A DNA stretch of 64,000 bases from OMPR01 sp965183835 (GCA_965183835.1 CBCYME010000004.1:314449-378448); one strand, 5' to 3'. Shown: positions 51,382-60,691, counted from the first letter of the stretch. The notes: generated by a model not told the origin, from the letters alone. Translations and numbers: made by a program.

Positions 51382-52635
51382 TCACCGCAAGGACCGCCCC
51401 TTAACAATCGCATCTGATCCAAAGCGGCGGCGGATGTCATCTGTGGCGCGTTCTGCCTCGGATCGCTTTGTTGCGCCGGGGTCCAACAGATCGCCGGATT
51501 TGTCGGCCTCTGTTTCCGGGCACAGATCCGAGATCCCGCAGCCGATCAACCGATATGGCCCCTCATTCCCGACCTGATCAAACAACCCACGCGCTGTGCG
51601 GTATATCGTGTCCGCCAATTGCGTCGCATCCCGCAACGATAGCCTGCGCGACAGGCTCGAATGATTGGCGCGCTTTAATTTCAACGTGACCACGCGCCCG
51701 GCCATCTGCTTGGCCTTGGCCCGATCCGCAACCTGCACCGCCAACCGCCACAGATGCCCGTCCAAGATTTCCGTGTTCCAGGTGTCTTCGAAAAACGTGG
51801 TCTCTTTCGAGATCGATTTGACCGGCTCATGCGCCGACACCCGGCGTTTGTCCTGCCCGCGTGCCAGATGCCACAACCGATACCCCATCGACCCAAACCG
51901 CGCCGTCAGCGCCTCTTGCTCCCACCGCAGCAGATCCGAAAACGTCCGTATGCCCGCATTTTCCAGCGACACCTGCGCCGCCGGACCAATGCCCCAAATC
52001 AACCGCACCGGCTTGTCGCGCAGAAAATCATCTGTCTCGGCCTTGCCGATCACCGAATACCCGCGCGGCTTATCCAGATCCGAGGCGACCTTGGCCAAAA
52101 ACTTGTTGTGACTTAACCCGATGGACCCCGTCAGCCCCAACTCATCCTTCATCCGCTTCACCAACCGCGCCAACATTACCGCCGGGGGTGCCCCGTGCAA
52201 ACGCTCCGTGCCGCTGAGATCCAGAAACGCCTCGTCCAGCGACAGTGGCTCGATCACCGGCGTCAGCTCATCCATCATCTCACGGATGGCGCGGCTTGCC
52301 TCAACATAGGCCGACATGCGCGGCTTGATCACCACCCCATCAGGGCACAGCTTGAGCGCCTGAAACATCGGCATCGCGGATCGCACCCCCCGAATACGCG
52401 CAACATAACAGGCGGTCGATACCACCCCACGCCGACCGCCACCGATGATGACAGGTTTCGCCGCCAGCTCAGGATTGTCCCGCTTCTCGACCGAGGCATA
52501 GAACGCGTCGCAATCCATATGCGCAATCGTCAGATCAAACAGCTCTGGGTGCGTGGTCACGCGCGGGCTGCCACACTGCGGGCACCGCGAGTCCGTGGAA
52601 ATCTGCGCAAGACAGTCGCGACACAAGCCAGACAT
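51382..52635 (-). CDS. dinB: DNA polymerase IV with N-terminal zinc ribbon
   Basis: A 417-residue Y-family polymerase for translesion synthesis. Catalytic acids lie in HMDCDAFYASVEK and SLDEAFLD; the HhH region is IWGIGPAAQVSLENAGI and the little finger follows. Ahead of the polymerase is an extra zinc ribbon (residues 5-21, CRDC and CPQCG) not found in E. coli DinB. There is no clear C-terminal beta-clamp motif of the QLxLF type, the tail ending RRRFGSDAIVKGRSLR. GAGGAA precedes the ATG. Confidence 0.93.
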   Translation of the reverse strand: MSGLCRDCLAQISTDSRCPQCGSPRVTTHPELFDLTIAHMDCDAFYASVEKRDNPELAAKPVIIGGGRRGVVSTACYVARIRGVRSAMPMFQALKLCPDGVVIKPRMSAYVEASRAIREMMDELTPVIEPLSLDEAFLDLSGTERLHGAPPAVMLARLVKRMKDELGLTGSIGLSHNKFLAKVASDLDKPRGYSVIGKAETDDFLRDKPVRLIWGIGPAAQVSLENAGIRTFSDLLRWEQEALTARFGSMGYRLWHLARGQDKRRVSAHEPVKSISKETTFFEDTWNTEILDGHLWRLAVQVADRAKAKQMAGRVVTLKLKRANHSSLSRRLSLRDATQLADTIYRTARGLFDQVGNEGPYRLIGCGISDLCPETEADKSGDLLDPGATKRSEAERATDDIRRRFGSDAIVKGRSLR

Positions 52636-52965
52636 GCAATGAATTCCTCGTTTGCTGTGCAGGGGCCAAAGCTGGGTTCGGGGATTTTAGCGCGTTCGCA
52701 GGCAAAGCAAAAGCACAAGCCGCTGCTGTGTCCAAACGCAGGTATCGGGGTATGAAGCGCGGGAAAAGACCTGTCTCTCTCAGAAAGACCCCCCGCTTGT
52801 TGGGCGGGGGGAGGTAACGAACCACAGGGAGAAACGGTTCGTTGGGGAGTGTCTCATATTAAGATTCCCCCAAAACACGCAATTCTCCTAGCGTTGATTG
52901 GCAAGTTTGAAAAATCGTGTTTTTGATGTGCTTTTAGGGGCACAGCGTATCTGCGCCCCGTTTTG
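52636..52965. other. dinB-pyrF intergenic region with two hairpins
   Basis: Hairpin 1: CCCCCCGC (52789-52796) with GCGGGGGG (52804-52811), followed on the minus strand by TCTTTC. Hairpin 2: GGGGCACAG (52937-52945) with CTGCGCCCC (52951-52959), just after the pyrF stop, with a T-rich tract on the plus side. They probably end pyrF transcription ahead of dinB. No gene is seen. Confidence 0.5.
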
Positions 52966-53709
52966 TTAATTGGGGCGCTGCGCTTGCGGGCTGCGCATCT
53001 CGTCCAAAATCGCCAAAGCCGCCGCTTTGGGATCTTCGGCGTGATACACCGGACGACCGACAACGATGTGATCCACCCCATCCGCAATCGCCTGCGTCGG
53101 TGTGGCGACCCGTTTCTGATCGCCCAGATCGGCCCCGGCCGGGCGCACACCCGGCGTGACAATCAAACGACCCTCAGATTGGGGCAGGGCCCGGATCAAC
53201 GCCGCCTCTTGGGGCGATGCGATGATGCCATCGGCCCCGGCCTCAAACGCATTTGCGGCGCGTTCCAAAACCAGGTCCTGAATGTCACCGGGCTTGATCA
53301 ATCCCGCATCCAGATCCTGACGATCCAGCGAGGTCAGGATGGTCACCGCCAGAATTTGCAAATCTTTGCCTGATGCGCCCTCTTTGGCGGCGCGCACAAC
53401 ATGCGGGTCGCCATGTACGGTCAGGAAATCCAGATCAAACTGGGCCAACCCGCGCACCGCGTTTTCCACGGTGTTGCCGATGTCGAACAGCTTCATATCC
53501 AGGAAAATACGCTTGCCAAACTCTTGCTTCAGCTCGTTGGCCAGCGCCAGTCCACCCCCGGTCAACATGCCCAACCCAATTTTGTAAAACGAAACCGCAT
53601 CGCCCAGCTTTTCGGCCAAGGCCAGGCCCTGAACGGCGTTGGGCACATCAAGCGCCACAATCAGGCGATCATCGGACAAGGTTGGGGCGGTCGTTTGGAC
53701 GTCAGACAT
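52966..53709 (-). CDS. pyrF: orotidine 5'-phosphate decarboxylase
   Basis: A 247-residue OMP decarboxylase, the last step of UMP synthesis. The catalytic DxKxxD block is present in FLDMKLFDIGNTVENAV; substrate-phosphate blocks are VTPGVRPAG and VVGRPVYHAEDP. LIVALDVPN opens the barrel. AGAGG precedes the ATG. Slightly longer than the 230-residue norm because of the N- and C-terminal ends. Stands alone. Confidence 0.96.
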   Translation of the reverse strand: MSDVQTTAPTLSDDRLIVALDVPNAVQGLALAEKLGDAVSFYKIGLGMLTGGGLALANELKQEFGKRIFLDMKLFDIGNTVENAVRGLAQFDLDFLTVHGDPHVVRAAKEGASGKDLQILAVTILTSLDRQDLDAGLIKPGDIQDLVLERAANAFEAGADGIIASPQEAALIRALPQSEGRLIVTPGVRPAGADLGDQKRVATPTQAIADGVDHIVVGRPVYHAEDPKAAALAILDEMRSPQAQRPN

Positions 53710-53773
53710 GGCGCGGCCTCTTGTTTTGTGGGGTCGCCGCCTCTCTATGTGTCTCTGCTCAGTGACGCAAGCC

Positions 53774-54052
53774 TTACGCGTGCAACGGCATCGGATCGCC
53801 CAACAGACGCAGATTGTCCGACAGGCTTAGCGTGGCTTTGCCTGACCGGTATTCCGGCATACGCCGCATCTGCCGCATGGCATCTGAAATGAACGCCCGC
53901 GTCTTTCCGCCCGAACTTTCTTGATCCGAAAGCCTAAGCTGGCAGAACAATGTGACGACCTGATTCTTCAACGTCATGCAGACATTGGCAGAATGACGCG
54001 CTGAACTTTGGCAATAAGAGTACTGAGTGATTTCGATGTCGGTAATTAACAT
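53774..54052 (-). CDS. small conserved-looking protein of unknown function
   Basis: A 92-residue soluble protein with three Cys and a basic middle (KTRAFISDAMRQMRRMPEYRSG). I do not recognise it. An almost perfect AAAGGAGG lies five bases before the ATG, which argues for a real gene. It is divergent from clpB, with the two starts about 240 bases apart. Confidence 0.6.
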   Translation of the reverse strand: MLITDIEITQYSYCQSSARHSANVCMTLKNQVVTLFCQLRLSDQESSGGKTRAFISDAMRQMRRMPEYRSGKATLSLSDNLRLLGDPMPLHA

Positions 54053-54188
54053 GCCCGCCTCCTTTGAGTGTTTGGATCAGTAGACACCGAAATTGTTACC
54101 AAGTGGGGCGATTGTTTACCGAATTGAGGCGAAAGAAAGCAAAAATATTAAAGATTGAATGTAAGTTTGACGAAACCTGTACCCAACC

Positions 54189-54216
54189 CTTGAAGGTTTC
54201 ACAAAAATCCCCAAAT
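54189..54216 (+). promoter_or_regulatory. RpoH (sigma-32) heat-shock promoter of clpB
   Basis: CTTGAAG (54189-54195), a 13-base spacer, then CCCCAAAT (54209-54216). This is close to the sigma-32 consensus CTTGAAA / CCCCATNT with normal spacing, about 80 bases before the clpB start. Heat or protein-stress induction is expected. Confidence 0.88.
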
Positions 54217-54294
54217 TAACCCTGGGGCCCAACCACATGCGTGCTGCCAAGCAGGCGCTAACATACTCTGGGCGCTTATAAAAAGGAGAGACTT

Positions 54295-56913
54295 ATGGAC
54301 TTGAATAAGTTCACTGAACGCGCACGTGGTTTCGTGCAGGCCGCGCAAACCATTGCCCTGCGCGAAGAACACCAGCGACTGACCCCAGAACATATTCTCA
54401 AGGCTCTGATGGACGACGATCAGGGGCTGGCCAGCAACCTGATTACCCGCGCCGGTGGGGCCCCTCAGCGTGTCACTGACGCGTTGGAAACAGCCCTGTC
54501 CAAGCAGTCCAAAGTCAGCGGCGACGCCGGGCAGGTCTATCTGGATACCCAAACCGCCAAGGTCCTGACCGAGGCCGAGAAACTCGCTGAAAAAGCAGGC
54601 GACAGCTATGTGCCCGTCGAACGCGTCCTGATGGCTCTGTGCATGGTGAAATCCAAAGCCAAGGACGCCTTGGATGCCGGTGGTGTCAGCGCGCAAAAGC
54701 TGAACGAGGCGATCAACGACATCCGCAAAGGCCGCACCGCTGATACAGCAAGTGCCGAGGATGGCTATGACGCCCTCAAGAAATACGCCCGTGATCTGAC
54801 CGAGGCCGCCGCCGAAGGCAAAATTGACCCGATCATTGGCCGTGACGAAGAAATCCGCCGCTCGATGCAGGTGCTCAGCCGTCGGACCAAGAACAACCCG
54901 GTCCTGATCGGGGAACCCGGCGTTGGTAAAACCGCAATTGCCGAGGGCATGGCCCTGCGCATCATCAACGGTGATGTGCCCGAATCCCTGCGCGACAAGA
55001 AACTGCTGTCGCTGGACATGGGCGCGTTGATCGCCGGTGCCAAATATCGTGGCGAATTCGAAGAGCGCCTCAAGGCCGTCCTGACCGAAGTCACCGAGGC
55101 CGCGGGCGAAATCATCCTGTTCATCGACGAGATGCACACCCTTGTGGGCGCGGGGAAATCCGACGGTGCGATGGATGCGGCGAACCTGATCAAGCCAGCG
55201 CTGGCGCGCGGCGAACTGCATTGTATCGGCGCAACCACGCTGGATGAATATCGCAAATACGTAGAAAAAGACGCGGCTCTGGCCCGCCGGTTCCAGCCGG
55301 TCATGGTCACCGAACCCACCGTCGAAGACACCATTTCGATCCTGCGCGGTATCAAAGAGAAATACGAACTCCACCACGGGGTCCGCATCGCCGACGCCGC
55401 GCTGGTGTCAGCGGCCACGCTCTCGCACCGCTACATCACCGACCGCTTCTTGCCGGACAAAGCCATCGACCTTGTGGATGAGGCTGCCAGCCGCTTGCGG
55501 ATGGAGGTGGACTCCAAACCCGAGGAGCTCGATCAGCTCGACCGCCAGATCATGCAAATGCAGATCGAAGAGGCCGCGCTGAAACTCGAAGACGATGCGG
55601 CCTCCAAGGACCGGCTGGAAACCTTGCAAAAGGATCTCGCCGAGCTGCAGGAAAAATCCGCCGAGATGACCGCCCAGTGGCAGGCCGAACGCGATAAACT
55701 CGCGGGCGCGCGTGACATCAAGGAACACCTCGACCGGGCGCGGGCCGAACTGGACATCGCCAAACGCGAGGGCAACCTGGCCAAAGCCGGGGAGCTGTCC
55801 TATGGCGTGATCCCGGATCTGGAAAAGCAACTGGCTGACGCCGAAGCCCGCGGTGACGAGGGCAAGCTGGTCGAAGAGGCCGTGCGCCCCGAACAGATCG
55901 CCGCCGTGGTCGAACGCTGGACCGGTATCCCGACCTCGAAAATGCTCGAGGGCGAGCGCGAAAAGCTGCTCCGGATGGAGGACGACCTGCACCGCCGCGT
56001 GATCGGCCAGCACTCGGCCGTGACCGCCGTGTCCAACGCCGTGCGCCGTGCGCGCGCCGGGCTGAACGACGAAAGCCGCCCGCTGGGCAGCTTCCTGTTC
56101 CTCGGCCCAACCGGTGTGGGGAAAACCGAACTGACCAAGGCCGTGGCCGATTTCCTCTTTGATGACGACAGCGCCATGGTGCGCATCGACATGTCCGAAT
56201 TCATGGAGAAACACGCCGTCGCCCGTCTGATCGGTGCCCCTCCCGGCTATGTCGGCTACGACGAAGGCGGTGTTCTGACCGAGGCCGTGCGCCGTCGCCC
56301 CTATCAGGTGGTCCTGTTTGACGAGGTGGAAAAAGCCCACCCCGACGTGTTCAACGTGCTGCTTCAGGTGCTCGATGATGGCGTTTTGACCGATGGTCAG
56401 GGCCGCACCGTGGACTTCAAGCAGACGCTGATCGTGCTGACCTCCAACCTTGGGGCACAGGCGCTTAGCCAACTGCCTGATGGTGCGGATGCTGCCGACG
56501 CGCGGCGCGATGTGATGGATGCGGTGCGGGCCCACTTCCGCCCCGAATTCCTTAACCGTCTGGACGAGACGATCATCTTTGACCGTCTGGCCCGTGCCGA
56601 TATGGATGGCATCGTTGATATCCAGCTGGGTCGTTTGAAAAAGCGCCTCGCTGGTCGCAAGATCGCGCTGGAGCTGGACGAGGCTGCCAAAACTTGGCTC
56701 GCCGACGAAGGCTACGATCCGGTGTTTGGTGCGCGTCCGCTCAAGCGGGTGATTCAACGGGCGCTGCAAAACGAGCTGGCCGAGCTGATCCTGTCGGGCG
56801 ATGTCAAAGACGGCGACATCCTCCCGGTCTCAGCGGGTACCGACGGTCTCATCATTGGCGACCGCCTCGGCACCACCGACCGGCCCCGCCCGGACGACGC
56901 GGTCGTCCACTAA
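54295..56913 (+). CDS. clpB: ATP-dependent disaggregase ClpB
   Basis: An 872-residue Hsp100 chaperone that pulls proteins out of aggregates with DnaK. N-domain repeats (about 1-145), first AAA+ module with Walker A GEPGVGKT (206-213), the coiled-coil middle domain (about 405-525) that sets ClpB apart from ClpA, and second AAA+ module with Walker A GPTGVGKT (604-611) and GYVGYDEGGVLTE pore loop. AAAAGGAGAG precedes the ATG. Controlled by an RpoH promoter upstream; ends at a strong terminator. The C-terminal tail (TDRPRPDDAVVH) is species-specific. Confidence 0.97.
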   Translation: MDLNKFTERARGFVQAAQTIALREEHQRLTPEHILKALMDDDQGLASNLITRAGGAPQRVTDALETALSKQSKVSGDAGQVYLDTQTAKVLTEAEKLAEKAGDSYVPVERVLMALCMVKSKAKDALDAGGVSAQKLNEAINDIRKGRTADTASAEDGYDALKKYARDLTEAAAEGKIDPIIGRDEEIRRSMQVLSRRTKNNPVLIGEPGVGKTAIAEGMALRIINGDVPESLRDKKLLSLDMGALIAGAKYRGEFEERLKAVLTEVTEAAGEIILFIDEMHTLVGAGKSDGAMDAANLIKPALARGELHCIGATTLDEYRKYVEKDAALARRFQPVMVTEPTVEDTISILRGIKEKYELHHGVRIADAALVSAATLSHRYITDRFLPDKAIDLVDEAASRLRMEVDSKPEELDQLDRQIMQMQIEEAALKLEDDAASKDRLETLQKDLAELQEKSAEMTAQWQAERDKLAGARDIKEHLDRARAELDIAKREGNLAKAGELSYGVIPDLEKQLADAEARGDEGKLVEEAVRPEQIAAVVERWTGIPTSKMLEGEREKLLRMEDDLHRRVIGQHSAVTAVSNAVRRARAGLNDESRPLGSFLFLGPTGVGKTELTKAVADFLFDDDSAMVRIDMSEFMEKHAVARLIGAPPGYVGYDEGGVLTEAVRRRPYQVVLFDEVEKAHPDVFNVLLQVLDDGVLTDGQGRTVDFKQTLIVLTSNLGAQALSQLPDGADAADARRDVMDAVRAHFRPEFLNRLDETIIFDRLARADMDGIVDIQLGRLKKRLAGRKIALELDEAAKTWLADEGYDPVFGARPLKRVIQRALQNELAELILSGDVKDGDILPVSAGTDGLIIGDRLGTTDRPRPDDAVVH

Positions 56914-56938
56914 CACCGGCTCGGTTCCAAATCCCCAA

Positions 56939-56966
56939 AGCCCGCCAAACATGGCGGGCTTTTTTT
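56939..56966 (+). terminator. Rho-independent terminator of clpB
   Basis: AGCCCGCC-AAACAT-GGCGGGCT (56939-56960) followed by TTTTTT. A perfect 8-bp stem directly after clpB. Confidence 0.92.
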
Positions 56967-57065
56967 GCCCAACCTTCCCTTCACAACCCCCACACATCAT
57001 TAGGGCCGCGTCCGATTCTCGGAGGGTCGGGCTTTAAGCTCGGGCTAAAGGCACCAAACCCCGCA

Positions 57066-57659
57066 TCACGCTGCAACGGTTCCATACCCTTTGACCTGAG
57101 TGATCCACTGCTCGATCTTGGCCGGTTTCGGATCGCTCGCGCCGGTAAAATGCGTGAAACGTGCGGGCTTAATCCCAACAAAGCCAAGAATCTGATCCCG
57201 CAACTGACGCAGCATGGCATTGTGATAAACCAAGCGCATGAAAAAGTTGGGCGTATCAGACGTCATAATCACGCGCCCGGTTCGCCCAGTCAGCATAGGC
57301 GATGGCATACCGATCCAATTTGTCTCGCGGGTATCAAAGGCTCTGCCAGGAAGAAGCGCGCGATCGAACAACCCCTTCAACTTTGCGGGGACTCCGCCCC
57401 ACCACATCGGGGTGGTGAGCACCATATGCTGGCTCCATTCGATGTCCGCCAATACCTGCTCAAGTTCCGCTTCGAGCGGCTTTTGAACACTATAGCCCCC
57501 GTACCCGAAATCGGGATCGAACGAAATATTGTGCAAGTGCGTCAGCCGGACTTCGTGACCAGCCTCCTGTGCGGCTTGCGCGTAACTCTCAGCAAGGGTT
57601 CGATTTAATGAGTTTTCTGCCGGGTGACCATTGAGAATGAAGATGCGTTTCTGTGCCAT
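57066..57659 (-). CDS. NAD(P)H:quinone reductase-like flavodoxin-fold protein
   Basis: A 197-residue flavodoxin-like protein of the NQO1/MdaB/KefF group: RIFILNGHPAENSLNRTLAESY, VLTTPMWWGGVPAKLKGLFDR and the loop MPSPMLTGRTGRVIMTSDTPN. It likely reduces quinones by two electrons with NAD(P)H and FAD or FMN. It is divergent from a TetR gene with three copies of one operator between them, so it is probably induced by the quinone or electrophile that the TetR protein senses. Confidence 0.88.
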   Translation of the reverse strand: MAQKRIFILNGHPAENSLNRTLAESYAQAAQEAGHEVRLTHLHNISFDPDFGYGGYSVQKPLEAELEQVLADIEWSQHMVLTTPMWWGGVPAKLKGLFDRALLPGRAFDTRETNWIGMPSPMLTGRTGRVIMTSDTPNFFMRLVYHNAMLRQLRDQILGFVGIKPARFTHFTGASDPKPAKIEQWITQVKGYGTVAA

Positions 57660-57674
57660 GAGACTCTCCTAAAT

Positions 57675-57738
57675 TGACCGTGGTCAGTTTGCTAGATGTA
57701 TAAATGACCGCGGTCAATAAAATATTTGACCGCAGTCA
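57675..57738. promoter_or_regulatory. three copies of palindrome TGACCGNNGTCA (TetR operators)
   Basis: TGACCGTGGTCA (57675-57686), TGACCGCGGTCA (57705-57716, a perfect palindrome) and TGACCGCAGTCA (57727-57738) fill the space between the quinone reductase and TetR genes. The repeats are 30 and 22 bases apart, centre to centre. They leave little doubt that this is the TetR operator. Confidence 0.85.
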
Positions 57739-57759
57739 TTTTTTTTGCCAAAAGAAGCC

Positions 57760-58344
57760 ATGGCAAGAGCACAGCAACAGCGCACACTGAAAACCCGAGC
57801 CCGCCTTATCGCGGCCTCCGAAGACATCATTGAACAGCGGGGGTTCGAAAACCTGCGTGTTGAAGACGTCGTATCGCTGGCCGGCACAGCCAAAGGCACG
57901 TTCTTTACCCATTTCAAAGACAAAGACGCGCTAATGGATTTGATAATCGGTGGAATGATCAATCAGCATCTCGACACGTTAGAGGCCGGTGCAGCGCCGA
58001 ACACGGTTCAGGAAATGGTTGGGGCGCTCCTGCCGCTGTGCAATTTCATGATCAGCGAACGGTATGTTTTTGATCTCATCCTCCGCCATTCAGGGGCAGC
58101 AGCAAAAGAAGAGATCGGCCCGATTGCCCAAACATTTGACCGTCAGGTAAGGGTCTTGGCGCAGTGGCTATCTGACGGTCAGTTTCGCAAAGACGTGCCC
58201 GCAATGATCTTGGCCGAAGGCATTCAAGCCTTTGCTGTGCAATGCATGGCCCTTCATTTCTGCGCAATCAATAGTGAAGAGCCGATGCAGGCGCGGTTTA
58301 GCATGTATCTGGACGCATGGTTGAACCCGAAAATGGCGTCATAA
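57760..58344 (+). CDS. TetR-family transcription regulator
   Basis: A 194-residue TetR protein: RTLKTRARLIAASEDIIEQRGFENLRVEDVVSLAGTAKGTFFTHFKDKDALMD in pieces is the HTH domain. The C-terminal half is helical with two Cys (VQCMALHFCAIN) that could sense thiol-reactive compounds. Start at ATG 57760; TTG 57745 is also in frame. Partner of the divergent quinone reductase gene. Confidence 0.88.
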   Translation: MARAQQQRTLKTRARLIAASEDIIEQRGFENLRVEDVVSLAGTAKGTFFTHFKDKDALMDLIIGGMINQHLDTLEAGAAPNTVQEMVGALLPLCNFMISERYVFDLILRHSGAAAKEEIGPIAQTFDRQVRVLAQWLSDGQFRKDVPAMILAEGIQAFAVQCMALHFCAINSEEPMQARFSMYLDAWLNPKMAS

Positions 58345-58483
58345 ACACACCCGGTACGAAATCCCCTCAGCGTCGAAAAATGCCTCAAACCCGGTTTGAT
58401 ACAAGGGCCCCTCATCCGCGTGTGACAGATCCGTTTTACTAAGCAACCTATGCAACTTTGTGCGTTCATGTTGGCTGTGGCGC

Positions 58484-59350
58484 CTATTCGATGGCACCCT
58501 TGAATGTCGCCGTCAGGCGCTTGTTCAACATCGCATGCGGCTCTATCGCGCGTTGATAGTGCAGGTCCGCAAATGCCGCGATATCGTTGAATAAAACCCG
58601 AGCCTTCCCATCATCGCCTTCATAAACCAACAGCTTCTGGCAAAACGCGTCCAAACCAATTGCTGGAAATTCGGCCATCGCAACGCCCCCCGGCGCAGGG
58701 CCGCCAAACAAAAGCAGTTGCGCCGGTACCAGTTCAACACCAAATGCTTTCGCTTCGCTTTGGAAATCGATCTCGCCAAACCAGATCGTATCTGATTGCG
58801 CGGTGATGGTTTCTTTTAGTCGCGCAACGGTTTCAGCAACCCCGTACTGCGATCGCAACTCCAACACAGCAAAATCTTTATCAACGCGCGTTGATTCAAC
58901 CTTTTGCGCAGAGAGGTCTGGCACTTGCTCGAAAACCGCCACTAAGTGATCATCCATTTTAGCAAGCAAAGGCGCATCCGTTATGCCATGTCTCTTGGCC
59001 AAAAAATCAGATGATGTGTAGAGCAGGGACAAAGCGCCTGCCTCATCAAAGGACAGCGCGCGAAAAGGCAGATCAAGTCCTGCTCTGATTTCATGCTTCA
59101 TAATTTCAGCATTCAAACCCGGATCGGAAAACAATTGCACACGGGACGGTGGCATTTCCACGTTCTCTGCGGCGGCTAATCTCGCATGATCTATCTGGAT
59201 GATTTCCGTCAGCCCGGCATTCTGAACCGCCTCTTTGACGGTCTCGAAAGATTGATCAACCTTCATTTGGTTCGAGATATCAGCGTTTGCTGCAACACTC
59301 AAAGAGAGGGTGATAAATGAAGCAAGAACGACGCGCAAAAGCAGAGCCAT
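58484..59350 (-). CDS. exported protein with two DUF302 domains
   Basis: A 288-residue protein with a Sec signal (MALLLRVVLASFITLSLSVAANA-DI). Two tandem DUF302 domains follow: residues about 32-125 (SFETVKEAVQNAGLTEIIQIDHARLAAAENVEMPPSRVQLFSDP in pieces) and about 170-275 (VAETVARLKETI, QLLLFGGPAPGG, KARVLFNDI). DUF302 has no established enzymatic role but resembles small envelope proteins linked to metal or stress. TGGAGAA precedes the ATG. A second, single-domain DUF302 gene lies 2.6 kb further on. Confidence 0.8.
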   Translation of the reverse strand: MALLLRVVLASFITLSLSVAANADISNQMKVDQSFETVKEAVQNAGLTEIIQIDHARLAAAENVEMPPSRVQLFSDPGLNAEIMKHEIRAGLDLPFRALSFDEAGALSLLYTSSDFLAKRHGITDAPLLAKMDDHLVAVFEQVPDLSAQKVESTRVDKDFAVLELRSQYGVAETVARLKETITAQSDTIWFGEIDFQSEAKAFGVELVPAQLLLFGGPAPGGVAMAEFPAIGLDAFCQKLLVYEGDDGKARVLFNDIAAFADLHYQRAIEPHAMLNKRLTATFKGAIE

Positions 59351-59377
59351 GCAATTCTCCAGTTTCTGTGTTTACGT

Positions 59378-59749
59378 TTACTTCCGTAGGGCAATGAACG
59401 CCAATGCTGCAAAAACGATTTCCGCCAACAAATAGGCAATCAGAACAACATTCGGCATGCCATCAATGATCAAGCTCGCAATTCGACCAGCGGCCAACCC
59501 ACTCATGAAAATCAAAACACCCCACAAGGCAGGGACCCGCAGCGACGACATGGCAAACCCTGCCAGCCAAAACAGAACATTAGCCAGATAAAGCCCCATG
59601 ATCGCGCGAAACACATGCGTTTGATTGGTCCCTTCAACAGGGAACTCCAAAAGATAAGGAACAGATTGTGACGGCACGAGGCCATACGACAATGCAATTG
59701 GCACAAGGCCCATCGCGGCAAGAAGTAGTAGAACGAGACGATCAGACAT
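59378..59749 (-). CDS. DUF4345-like membrane protein
   Basis: A 123-residue protein with four hydrophobic segments (about 4-22, 44-64, 72-90, 98-118) and the family-style blocks HVFRAIMGLYLANVLFW and GRIASLIIDGMP. Function unknown. AGAGGT precedes the ATG. It lies 27 bases upstream of the tandem DUF302 gene on the same strand, so they may be co-transcribed. Confidence 0.75.
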   Translation of the reverse strand: MSDRLVLLLLAAMGLVPIALSYGLVPSQSVPYLLEFPVEGTNQTHVFRAIMGLYLANVLFWLAGFAMSSLRVPALWGVLIFMSGLAAGRIASLIIDGMPNVVLIAYLLAEIVFAALAFIALRK

Positions 59750-59923
59750 GGAGTACCTCTAGGTTCTATTTAGTTGGGCATGAGGCTTTCGATGAGTCAG
59801 CTATGTGGAATCCCTTCTAACCAAGTATTAAGGTTAGCAAACGAGCCGAAAGTATAGTTTTGAGATAAACGCGCTTAGGGCGATCCATTTTAGGCATGCC
59901 ATTTTGACAACGGGAAAGACGTT

Positions 59924-60328
59924 TTAACCACTCGCCGTCCGCTCATCACAGGTTCGTTTTGCCTGACCAACCGAAAGTGAATTTCCGACGATACTCACAT
60001 CCGTCGTCAACGGCGTTGAGCCAGAGCCAGCCGCAGGGGGCTGAAAGCTGAACGTAACTGCACGTTGACCGGGTTTTGCAGCGCTCTGTGCTGGGCCTTG
60101 CCAGACGTAAATCCGATCCGATCCGCGTTTGGACAATTTCAACAACGCGTAATCCCCGACCCCGCACCAATAGATAGCGTTCTCTGAAAAGTCGGCGACC
60201 ACCTCAATCAATCCATTCGACAGCGGATAGGCTTTGGATCGCGATTCATTGCCCGCTGTTGCGGTTTGCGCGCTGATCAACAGGCTGACCGCAATGGCCG
60301 TTGGGATGGCGTGTCGTGACATTTTCAT
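59924..60328 (-). CDS. exported protein of unknown function
   Basis: A 134-residue protein with a signal peptide (MKMSRHAIPTAIAVSLLISAQTATA-GN). The mature part has two Cys (IYWCGVGDYAL and AKRTCDERT) that may pair, and a YVWQGPAQSA segment. I do not recognise the family. AGGAG precedes the ATG. Isolated between 174 and 360 bases of non-coding sequence. Confidence 0.65.
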   Translation of the reverse strand: MKMSRHAIPTAIAVSLLISAQTATAGNESRSKAYPLSNGLIEVVADFSENAIYWCGVGDYALLKLSKRGSDRIYVWQGPAQSAAKPGQRAVTFSFQPPAAGSGSTPLTTDVSIVGNSLSVGQAKRTCDERTASG

Positions 60329-60691
60329 GTTTGAACTCCTGTTTTGATATTTCTCTCTTTACGGTTCAGGTCGGGGTTCAGATCACTTTTGGGGGGGGCA
60401 TTAACCAGATTCGTGGGGTGACCGCGCTGAGATCTGCTAAATCGTACGAAATCACGCCCAATGTCCCCAAACGCTCTTGGTTTGTCGGTTTGCATCGGTG
60501 CCGGGCAGGGGGCGGATCGTACGAAAAGACGTGGACTCTCCCCAAAACGGCTCCAGTTTGTCGGGCGAGAGGGGCTGATTTGCCCTTGAAATCCATGGTT
60601 AACAGATCGCACGCACCACCTTGCTCCAAAGGTCTGCGCCCGCTAGATTGCCTGCGCCCTGCTTTGCCACCAAGAATGAAAAGGCCGCTGT
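60329..60691. other. intergenic region with an unexplained repeat pair
   Basis: About 360 bases between the exported-protein gene and the TAXI gene. The middle carries two related 48-49 bp units (see separate entry). The short open frames on either strand have no ribosome site or family likeness. A weak AAAGGC lies just before the TAXI start. Confidence 0.6.
60441..60564. repeat. two 48-49 bp direct repeats, 75 bases apart
   Basis: Unit A (60441-60488) and unit B (60516-60564) share ATCGTACGAAA, then ACG, then TCCCCAAA with ACG, and end with GTTTGTCGG; the gaps between these blocks have equal or nearly equal lengths but different sequence. Each contains the palindrome TCGTACGA. The pattern of fixed blocks and variable spacers suggests a conserved structure or binding site rather than a recent duplication. 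Confidence 0.75.

Noticed and set aside
54199..56769. Two long open frames (392 and 453 codons) opposite clpB
   Set aside because: Antisense shadows; clpB is unmistakable.
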